From Candidatus Brocadiia bacterium (lineage in GTDB: Bacteria; Planctomycetota; PUPC01; DSUN01), in contig JADHXT010000162.1 of assembly GCA_016782825.1 (NCBI GenBank), positions 1 through 7,631 on the forward strand: 7,631 nucleotides of DNA. Reading direction: 5' to 3'. Positions 1 to 5,757 of this stretch are shown here, in pieces. A program made the translations under genes and the position numbers. Each line of letters opens with the position of its first letter. Position 1 is the stretch's first letter. The notes beneath the pieces were generated by a model. It saw only the letters and a list, made by a program, of their open reading frames with translations, made no database searches and was not told the origin of the DNA.

Positions 1-1524
1 ATTGATTCGGAGCCATTTGACCTCTCCCGGCTCGACCCCGTCCATGCCCCGGTACACATTCTCCACAATGCACAGGGCCTGGTTGCTGGCCGCGTACCGG
101 GGATCGCGGACAGGCTCCAAACGCGGCGGGACCTGCCGGGCGACCAGTGGCTGTGGATGCCAACAGGAGAGCTTGGCATCGGCGTGAACCAGACGGTGGA
201 CCCCCTCGGTATCTATCAGGTACAACGCGTAGGCATTGGCGACCTGCTTGTAATGATCGGAGGGATTGACCTTATGCGAGACCAGGAACTGCCGGTCGTT
301 GATGGGATAGGGGTGCGTATAGAGGTGCCCTTTCCGGCCTTCGCGGTCATGCACGTACTTGCCGTTTGCCGCCAGGAAATGCCACCCGGGCTCCGACCGG
401 CGCGCGATGAACACATGCGGCGTGATGTTGACCACCGGATACCGGCCATCCCCTCGGCCGTAGCCCGCCTCATTCGGGTCCGGCCCGCGCTCGCGCACCC
501 CCATCCCGTAGTCCACCAGCAGGATCGGCCCCAGGCAGCCTCCCTGCGGGAAGTGGCACGTGCCCACGCACACGAAGCGAGTGTGGCTGCCGGGGAGCGG
601 TTGAGGGTACATGTAGATGGTCGTGTCGTCGTCGGCCAGGCCATAGAGCTCCTGGGGCCTGCTCCCATCGGGGTTCATGGACCAGACGGTCTTGGCGACC
701 CGGGCGCCCTTGTCCACGTACTCCCACCGGTGATACATGACGCGGCCGTCGTCCAGAACCACGGGACAGAACTCGCTGACGGGGCTCCGCGTAAGCTGCT
801 CAACGTGGGCGCCGTCGCGGTCCATCCGGTGCAGAGTGGGAGCCACAAGGTGGGACGACCCTCCACACAGAACGGTGCATTCAGAACGGGTCGAGGAGAA
901 GATGATGGCGGCCCGCGGCGGGCCGCTTGGCAGTTTGCCCGCTCCGGGCAAACGGCGAGCGACTGGCCGCCAGTCGCCGCCGTCCGGCAGATAGCAGGGG
1001 TGGATGTCGTCGGTGTGCCAGCCCCTTCTCCACCGCGCCACCTTCTCCGCCTCGTCCTTCGGTGGGAACGACACCTGGCGCAGGCCCGTGCCATCAGTGC
1101 GCACCTCCCAGATACGGAATCCAGAGCCGGGATCCTGGCGGAAATCAAAGACCACCTTCCTGGCATCAAACGACAGGCTGATCGCGCCGATGAAGCCCTT
1201 GCCGCCGGGCATGGCGGCAGCCGTGACCACGGGCCGCGCCGACCGCGTGCGAAGGTTGTAGACGTAGATGCCGTTCTCCGGCAGGAAGCGGTCGGGGCTG
1301 GTGCCGTTGTTGATGTCGGTGTAGTAGTGGTCCGAGGAATAGGGCTTGCGCTTGACGAAGACGATCTCCTCGAAGCCCAGCTCTGCCGGGCCGACAGGCG
1401 TCTGGGACAAGACCGGGCCGCTCGTGGCCGGTGCGGCCGGCCCCTCGCCGGCCATCGCGATCGTCGGCCAACCGGGCAAGGCTAGAGCCCAAGCCACCAG
1501 CAGGATCCTTGCTGCGGCATACAT
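1..1524 (-). CDS. HzsA-like (HZS_alpha/PD40 family) exported beta-propeller protein, C-terminus cut by window edge
   Basis: The frame is open for 508 codons from ATG at 1524 to the left edge, so the C-terminus is missing. AGGAG lies 7 nt upstream of the ATG. Residues 1-26 form a signal peptide (hydrophobic 7-20, likely cut after AMA), so the protein is exported. Residues 50-290 carry PD40/propeller-like repeats with the family signatures HTDDIHPCYLPDGG (170-183), IIFSSTR (207-213) and RWEYVDKGA (266-274). Residues 385-508 match the hydrazine-synthase-alpha middle-domain type: HPYPINDRQFLVSHK, ISCW-like LSCWHPQPL and VYRGMDGVEPGEVKWLRI. Related proteins are widespread in Planctomycetota and mostly uncharacterised; homology does not mean hydrazine synthesis, and no hzsB or hzsC is visible. 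C319-x3-C323-H324 resembles a haem-c motif but has one residue too many for CXXCH. Residues 184-206 are an insertion absent from the family motif. Family assignment is fairly sure; function is unknown. Confidence 0.87.
   Translation of the reverse strand, partial: MYAAARILLVAWALALPGWPTIAMAGEGPAAPATSGPVLSQTPVGPAELGFEEIVFVKRKPYSSDHYYTDINNGTSPDRFLPENGIYVYNLRTRSARPVVTAAAMPGGKGFIGAISLSFDARKVVFDFRQDPGSGFRIWEVRTDGTGLRQVSFPPKDEAEKVARWRRGWHTDDIHPCYLPDGGDWRPVARRLPGAGKLPSGPPRAAIIFSSTRSECTVLCGGSSHLVAPTLHRMDRDGAHVEQLTRSPVSEFCPVVLDDGRVMYHRWEYVDKGARVAKTVWSMNPDGSRPQELYGLADDDTTIYMYPQPLPGSHTRFVCVGTCHFPQGGCLGPILLVDYGMGVRERGPDPNEAGYGRGDGRYPVVNITPHVFIARRSEPGWHFLAANGKYVHDREGRKGHLYTHPYPINDRQFLVSHKVNPSDHYKQVANAYALYLIDTEGVHRLVHADAKLSCWHPQPLVARQVPPRLEPVRDPRYAASNQALCIVENVYRGMDGVEPGEVKWLRIN
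907..981. repeat. In-frame triple-hairpin palindromic insertion inside the HzsA-like gene
   Basis: Three perfect inverted repeats, each with a 3-nt loop, follow one another: GCGGCCCG/CGGGCCGC (908-926, loop CGG), GTTTGCCCG/CGGGCAAAC (933-953, loop CTC) and GCGACTGG/CCAGTCGC (959-977, loop CCG). The spacers are 6 and 5 nt. GGCGGC (907-912) and GCCGCC (976-981) pair as an outer clamp, so a cloverleaf-like fold is possible. In the gene this adds 23 codons (69 nt, residues 184-206, basic and rich in Pro and Gly) exactly between the conserved LPDGG and IIFSSTR, which are adjacent in relatives as I know them. The site would be the turn before a propeller strand. None of the six frames contains a stop within 907-977. 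The structure is seen directly; calling it a mobile or REP-like element is inference. Confidence 0.8.
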
Positions 1525-1525
1525 T

Positions 1526-1546
1526 GGAGATCTCCTCAGGCCTGAG
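1526..1546 (-). promoter_or_regulatory. Ribosome binding site of the HzsA-like gene inside two abutting palindromes
   Basis: On the minus strand AGGAG (1538-1534) sits 7 nt before the ATG at 1524 and fixes the start. It lies at the junction of two perfect palindromes sharing base 1535: GGAGATCTCC (1526-1535) and CTCAGGCCTGAG (1535-1546). In the mRNA either could fold and mask the Shine-Dalgarno sequence, or as DNA they could be operator sites. The RBS is firm; a regulatory role for the palindromes is inference. Confidence 0.6.
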
Positions 1547-1561
1547 TGTTCCGGCACAATA

Positions 1562-1634
1562 CCAGCAACCAGAGTAGCCTCGCACGGTCGGGCAGTCAAC
1601 TGCGTGGGCCTCCCGTGCACCCTCCCGTTGCTGG
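1562..1634. repeat. Nested inverted repeats in the divergent intergenic region
   Basis: Three pairs of arms are nested about a centre near 1598: CCAGCAAC (1562-1569) with GTTGCTGG (1627-1634), GCACGG (1582-1587) with CCGTGC (1613-1618), and GCAGT with ACTGC (1592-1603, 2-nt loop). The unpaired stretches differ in length on the two sides, so the fold would be a long stem with internal loops. The region lies between two divergent genes and overlaps the candidate promoters of both. It could be a regulator-binding region or an RNA leader; nothing in the sequence decides. Confidence 0.4.
1571..1599 (-). promoter_or_regulatory. Weak sigma70-like promoter candidate for the HzsA-like gene
   Basis: On the minus strand TTGACT (1599-1594, 5 of 6 to TTGACA) is followed after 17 nt by TACTCT (1576-1571, 3 of 6 to TATAAT). 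It would give a leader of about 40 nt containing the two palindromes and the RBS. The spacing is ideal but the -10 box is poor, and promoter rules for this lineage are not well known, so this is only a candidate. Confidence 0.25.
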
Positions 1635-1656
1635 CAATGGTCTGGGAAGGTAAGAT
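1628..1656 (+). promoter_or_regulatory. Weak sigma70-like promoter candidate for the LamG-transglutaminase gene
   Basis: TTGCTG (1628-1633, 3 of 6) and TAAGAT (1651-1656, 4 of 6) are separated by 17 nt. The start codon is 38 nt after the -10 box. Between them lies the perfect palindrome CGGAGCTCCG (1666-1675), which could be an operator or part of a leader hairpin. The match is weak and offered only because the position and spacing fit. Confidence 0.22.
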
Positions 1657-1681
1657 ACCCGCGAACGGAGCTCCGCCTACC

Positions 1682-1686
1682 AGGAG
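1682..1686 (+). promoter_or_regulatory. Shine-Dalgarno sequence of the LamG-transglutaminase gene
   Basis: AGGAG ends 8 nt before the ATG at 1695. A nearer ATG at 1687 is out of frame and too close to be used, so the motif supports 1695, which also yields a proper signal peptide. Confidence 0.75.
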
Positions 1687-1694
1687 ATGATTCC

Positions 1695-4600
1695 ATGCAA
1701 GCGAAGGTTCTGCGGGTCTGGGCGGCTTGCGGGTTCCTGGTCCTGGGCGCGGCGTGGGCTTCGGGAGCGGGAACGGCGCGCGTGGACCTGAGCAAGCCCT
1801 TCGAGGTGGACAAGGATACGATCGCCCTCTATCACCTGGACGACGTCGCCTCGGGCCAGGTGAAGGATGCCGTAGGCGAAGGGAGGGCGGGGAAGGTGGT
1901 GGAGGCGGCGGAAGCCGAAGGGAAGTTCGGCAAGGCCCTCGACGGCGACGGGACGAAGGGCTGGGTGGACTTCGCGTCCCTACCCAGGAGGGAGGGACTG
2001 ACGGCGCTCACGGCGGAGTGCTGGGTGAGGTTTCGCGACCGCGCGGTGGCGGACATCGTCTGTCGCACCGGCCAGTTCATGATCCGCGTTCCAGGCAAGG
2101 TGCACGCGTACTTCTGGATAGATGGCGCCTGGCGGATCGTGGAAGGCGCCAAGGCGCTGCCGGTGGACCGCTGGACGCACCTGGCGATCACCTGGGACCA
2201 GGCCACCAGGATGGCCGGCATCTACGTGGACGGACAACTGGACGTGGCGCAGAAGCCGGAGGGGATCACCGACGCGAAGCTGGGCGGAGGCGTGGGGGGC
2301 ATGCGGCTCGGCGGGCACACGTGGAAGCAGAACCCGAGGTTCCTGAACGGGCTGCTGGATGAGGTGCGCATCTCGTCGGTGGCACGGCAGTATCAGACGG
2401 CGGCCCCGGCGCGACAAGAGAAACCAGCGGAGACTGCCAAGCCGCCCGCTCCGGCTCGAGAGCACTTCCCGGCGGTGTCAGAGAAGCCGCTGAAGCCGTG
2501 GGCGACGAACACAGATCCCACAGATGTGGCGAAGTCGAAGGCGATCGAGATCACGGAGGGGACACAGAAGTACACGGTCGTGCAAGGCGGGACGATGGAC
2601 GGGCGAAGCTGCCGGTCGCCGATGGGGTGTGGAATGGCACGGGAAGGGGCATTCTACCAGACCTGGGAGTCAAACCGGTCGGTGCGGATGCAAAACGTGG
2701 GCGAGACGGACGTGATTAACCCCTGGCTCTCCAACGGCCGGAACAACTTCAGGACCGTGAAGGAGATCGCGAGCTCGGCGCTGGCGCCGGGGATGACGGA
2801 TGCCGACAGAGCGCTCGCGATCTGGGCCCAGCAGATCCAGTACCGCCACCACGCGCCTGGGGACAACAACGAACTGGGCGACCCGGTGAAGGTGTTCAAC
2901 ATCTACGGCTACAACACCTGCGGAAACGACTCGATCTGCATGGCGACGCTGTGGAAGGCGGTGGGGCTGAAGGCGGCGCCGGCGCGCGCTCTGGGCCACT
3001 GCATCTCGCAGGCGTTTCACGACAAGGCCTGGCACTTCTACGACGGCGACCTGCACAGCGTCTACCTGCTGAGGGACAACCAGACCGTGGCCAGCGAGCA
3101 AGACATCGTGCGGGACCACGACCTGGTCAAGCGCACCCACTCGCAGGGAATCCTCTTCCCCGACACTTGGTGGCACGGACAGGGCATGCCCGCGCTGTAC
3201 TTCTACGTCGGCGAGGTGACGGGACAACGGTCGGGGAAGGCCGATACGACGATGAACATGGTCCTGCGCCCGGGCGAGGCGCTCGTGTGGCGGTGGGGGC
3301 AAGTGACGCCTCTGAAGTACCACGGCAAGCTCCAGACGATGCCCACCTATGTAGGGGTGCCCCACACCATCTGCAACGGACTGTGGGAATACCGCCCCGA
3401 CCTAACAAAGGAGACGTGGCGCAGAGGGGCGACGGTCGAGAATGTCACATCGGGCCAGCAGGGCCTGACGGCGGAGAAAGGCAAGACGGGGACCATTGTG
3501 TGGACGATGAGCAGCCCGTACGTCTTTGTCGGAGGGCGGATCGAGGCGGAGGGCAAGGGGCTGAAGTTCCTCATCTGCCACGACGGCAAGGCGTGGCGGC
3601 CCGCCGGAGGCAATCTGGACAGGTTCTTCGCGATCGTAGGGCCTGCACATTACCGGTACCAGCTCAAGTGCCAACTCGAGGCGGGAGCGCAACTCAGCAA
3701 AGTGGCGATCATCAACGACCTCCAGATGGCGCCGATGGCGCTGCCGGAGATGGTCGTGGGCGAGAACGTCTTCACCTACAGCGATCAGACCCCCGGGGAG
3801 AGGAAGGTGAGGACCACGCACAACTGGGTGGAGCGGTCGACGTCGAAGCCGCCGCCGGCCCCGCCCGCGGCCCTGAACCCGCCGGACGGCGGAGAGAGCG
3901 ACGGGACGGACACCGTGTTCCAGTGGACGGCGCCGAAGGCCACGGACGGGGGACGCATTGGCGACTACCAGTTCGAGCTGTCGCGGCGAGGGGACATGAA
4001 GCTCCCGCTCTCGATGGACTTCTACAAGCTGATCTCGCGGACGGCGGACGCGAGCGTCGTGAGGGACAAAGACGGCAACATCGCGAACGCCACGGTCAAG
4101 AGCCAATACACCCTGCCTCTGCCAGGCCTGTTGACGCCCGACCAGAAGTACCACTGGCACGTGCGCGCGATGAACGACAAGGGGGTCTGGGGCCCGTGGA
4201 GCAAGACGTGGAGCTTCACCGCACGAGGGGTGGCCTGTCCGGTGGAGGTGACTCCGGACTACGACGAGGCCAAAGGGGTGGGGACGCTCAAGTGGAAAGC
4301 CAACCCTGTGGGGAAGAGGCCGGCGAAGTACCGGGTCTACGGCAGCGATGAGAAGGGCTTCACGATCGGCGACCAGCGGTACCAAAGCACCGTAGGGGTG
4401 AGCAAGAAGGAGATGGCAGACTGGAACCCCTGGTTTCCTGCAAACTTCGTCGCCGAGACGGCGGCCACGGAACTGGTGGTGATGGGCTGCGACGTCGACC
4501 TCCCCGCAGCCAACAAGACCTACTACCGCGTGGTGGCGGTGGACGAGCAGGGCAAGCGCAGCGGGGCATCCGACTACGCGGCCGGCCCCAGGCCCATCAT

Positions 4601-4973
4601 CTACAGCAGGCCGGTGCTGGCCGCCAAGGTCGGTACCAAGTACCGCTATCAGGTGCGCGCCAATCGGTCCCTCGGAGACCTCACCGCACGGATGAGGGGC
4701 AACAACCAGGTCAGCGGTTACTTCGACATCGAGAGGCCCAGGTTCGCGCTCAAACAGGGGCCGGCCTGGCTCAAGATCGACGCTGCCACGGGGGTGCTCT
4801 CCGGTACTCCGCGTGCGGCAGGTAGAGCGGAGGTAGCGGTCACCGCCACCATTGACCGCGAGGCGCGGAAGCTGGACGAGAAGGCGCTCGTCTGGGGCAG
4901 TGAGAAGATCCTCTCCACAGCCACCGAGCGGGTCGGCGTGGCAACCCAGAAGTTCGTCCTCGATGTTCGGTGA
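1695..4973 (+). CDS. Exported LamG / transglutaminase-like / Fn3 / putative-Ig multidomain protein
   Basis: Complete 1092-residue gene with ATG at 1695, a good RBS and TGA at 4971. Residues 1-25 are a signal peptide (hydrophobic 8-23). Residues 38-233 form a LamG/concanavalin-A-like domain (ALYHLDD, WTHLAITWD, IYVDGQ, NGLLDEVRIS), usually a carbohydrate- or protein-binding module. A Pro/Ala-rich linker (235-268) follows. Residues 365-485 match the transglutaminase-like (papain-fold) core: Cys409 in NTCGND, His435 in ALGHCISQAF and Asp450 in WHFYDGD, followed by YLLRDN. Residues 725-845 and 848-965 look like Fn3 domains (YHWHVRAMND, YYRVVAVDEQGKRS). Residues 970-1092 resemble a He_PIG Ig-like domain (PAWLKIDAATGVLSGTP). 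Residues 486-720 are probably beta-rich and unassigned. The intact triad suggests a peptidase, amidase or cross-linking activity outside the cytoplasm; the substrate is unknown. No membrane anchor or sorting signal is seen at the C-terminus. Confidence 0.93.
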   Translation: MQAKVLRVWAACGFLVLGAAWASGAGTARVDLSKPFEVDKDTIALYHLDDVASGQVKDAVGEGRAGKVVEAAEAEGKFGKALDGDGTKGWVDFASLPRREGLTALTAECWVRFRDRAVADIVCRTGQFMIRVPGKVHAYFWIDGAWRIVEGAKALPVDRWTHLAITWDQATRMAGIYVDGQLDVAQKPEGITDAKLGGGVGGMRLGGHTWKQNPRFLNGLLDEVRISSVARQYQTAAPARQEKPAETAKPPAPAREHFPAVSEKPLKPWATNTDPTDVAKSKAIEITEGTQKYTVVQGGTMDGRSCRSPMGCGMAREGAFYQTWESNRSVRMQNVGETDVINPWLSNGRNNFRTVKEIASSALAPGMTDADRALAIWAQQIQYRHHAPGDNNELGDPVKVFNIYGYNTCGNDSICMATLWKAVGLKAAPARALGHCISQAFHDKAWHFYDGDLHSVYLLRDNQTVASEQDIVRDHDLVKRTHSQGILFPDTWWHGQGMPALYFYVGEVTGQRSGKADTTMNMVLRPGEALVWRWGQVTPLKYHGKLQTMPTYVGVPHTICNGLWEYRPDLTKETWRRGATVENVTSGQQGLTAEKGKTGTIVWTMSSPYVFVGGRIEAEGKGLKFLICHDGKAWRPAGGNLDRFFAIVGPAHYRYQLKCQLEAGAQLSKVAIINDLQMAPMALPEMVVGENVFTYSDQTPGERKVRTTHNWVERSTSKPPPAPPAALNPPDGGESDGTDTVFQWTAPKATDGGRIGDYQFELSRRGDMKLPLSMDFYKLISRTADASVVRDKDGNIANATVKSQYTLPLPGLLTPDQKYHWHVRAMNDKGVWGPWSKTWSFTARGVACPVEVTPDYDEAKGVGTLKWKANPVGKRPAKYRVYGSDEKGFTIGDQRYQSTVGVSKKEMADWNPWFPANFVAETAATELVVMGCDVDLPAANKTYYRVVAVDEQGKRSGASDYAAGPRPIIYSRPVLAAKVGTKYRYQVRANRSLGDLTARMRGNNQVSGYFDIERPRFALKQGPAWLKIDAATGVLSGTPRAAGRAEVAVTATIDREARKLDEKALVWGSEKILSTATERVGVATQKFVLDVR

Positions 4974-4990
4974 GGAGCGCTGCTGGAGAT

Positions 4991-5014
4991 GCCATTGGTC
5001 CCCCGCTCAATGGC
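4991..5014 (+). terminator. Candidate terminator hairpin after the LamG-transglutaminase gene
   Basis: GCCATTG (4991-4997) and CAATGGC (5008-5014) form a 7-bp stem with a 10-nt C-rich loop, beginning 18 nt after the stop codon and followed by GGTTTA. The U tract is minimal, so intrinsic termination would be weak. It also points into the convergent minus-strand remnant and could act on both strands. Confidence 0.35.
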
Positions 5015-5117
5015 GGTTTAGCCTGGTGCCCTTCGACCGACATCGACTCAGGTTAGTGCCATTCTATGGTGTCCCCAGACTTACCCCACCTCGTGGCAAG
5101 GGGACTCTGGCCGCCGC

Positions 5118-5501
5118 CTATTCCGCAGGATTCTGTTGCTCCACAGCTCCGAGATCCGCAGCGGAACCTGCGTACCTGTCGCGATCGTAGTGATCGGTGG
5201 TGATGCCGCCCACGCGCCCACTGGCCGCGTCGCTAGCAGGGCTTCTCAGGGACGGCATGAATGTCTTTGTGTCCACGAGCCCTGCCTCGGCCCAGGTTTT
5301 CAGCACCAGGTTGTTGTCCACGGTCAAGCCCGTTTGCGGGCCTGCGCCCAGGTGATAGACGTAGTTGCAGATGGTCGCGCCGTTTGTCTTGCCGTCGACG
5401 ACGACGTTCTCCCACTTGAAGTTGTAGAAGGTGCTCGCCTTCGTGCCGTCGAAGACTTTGGCCGGGTCGTACACATGGGAGCGGTAGGTGTGTGAGGCCA
5501 A
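5118..5501 (-). pseudogene. C-terminal remnant of a right-handed beta-helix protein
   Basis: The open stretch encodes about 127 residues ending in TAG at 5118-5120. Its last 45 residues (FMPSLRSPASDAA, then TTDHYDRDRYAGSAADLGAVE) follow the pattern SPAiDAG...D.DG..R..g.aDiGAyE that closes many secreted parallel beta-helix (pectate-lyase-like) proteins. The preceding FYNFKWENVVVDG and TGLTVDNNLVL fit helix rungs. Such proteins normally have several hundred residues and a signal peptide; here a TGA lies directly before the first possible start (TTG at 5501), there is no RBS, no ATG heads the frame, and neighbouring frames upstream do not continue the fold. I therefore read it as a 5'-truncated gene. 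A small real gene from GTG at residue 10 is possible but less likely. Confidence 0.55.
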
Positions 5502-5757
5502 TCAGGGCTTGACGGTAGGCAGCCCGGAGAGCCATGCTCACGCACGCTGGCTCACGCCAGTCGGCCACCGCTACCAGGTGCCCCCTCCCCGCCTTTAGCC
5601 GTGGCCGTCATTATGTACTGGGGCACGGGCCGTGTGAACGCCCCTACTCTGGTCCTGAGGAGGGGATGCCGGAGCGGGCCTCCCTCCGCTCCGGCATGTG
5701 GTCTTCCCGCCTCGCTGCGGTGGCAATCACCCTGCCATCCGTTGGTGCGGTCGGCTC
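5502..5757. other. Hairpin-rich non-coding spacer between two minus-strand genes
   Basis: No frame here looks like protein. The spacer contains three foldbacks: CTGGC/GCCAG (5547-5560), CACGG/CCGTG (5624-5634, enclosed by GGGGC 5620-5624 and GCCCC 5640-5644, the left arm sharing base 5624 with the inner stem) and a 12-bp stem at 5666-5697. It separates the TPR-fusion gene from the beta-helix remnant, so it may be the scar of whatever removed the front of the latter. No transposase fragment or target duplication is recognised. Confidence 0.45.
5666..5697 (-). terminator. Strong GC hairpin downstream of the TPR-propeller gene
   Basis: A perfect 12-bp stem (ATGCCGGAGCGG with CCGCTCCGGCAT) encloses an 8-nt loop (5678-5685). 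It begins about 60 nt after the TAG of the minus-strand gene at 5758. No T tract follows on either strand, so it may be a pause site, a 3'-end-protecting structure or part of a palindromic element instead of a classical intrinsic terminator. Confidence 0.4.

Noticed and set aside
556..570. Cytochrome c haem-binding motif CXXCH in the HzsA-like protein
   Set aside because: The spacing is C-V-G-T-C-H, one residue longer than CXXCH, and related proteins vary here, so haem binding is not claimed.
157..1485. 442-residue plus-strand open frame
   Set aside because: It is antisense to the HzsA-like gene, whose protein carries recognisable family motifs over the whole length. The plus-strand translation is low-complexity and rich in Arg, Val, Ala and His, typical of high-GC shadows.
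1166..1813. 215-residue minus-strand frame crossing the divergent spacer
   Set aside because: It is out of frame with the HzsA-like gene and crosses both the spacer and the start of the neighbouring gene. The real start with an RBS and a signal peptide is at 1524.
2951..4351. 466-residue plus-strand open frame
   Set aside because: It overlaps the LamG-transglutaminase gene in another frame; its Arg/Gly-rich composition and lack of motifs mark it as a shadow.
3402..4385. 327-residue minus-strand open frame
   Set aside because: Antisense to the Fn3 part of the LamG-transglutaminase gene, composed mainly of Arg, Val, His and Leu; no motif or RBS supports it.
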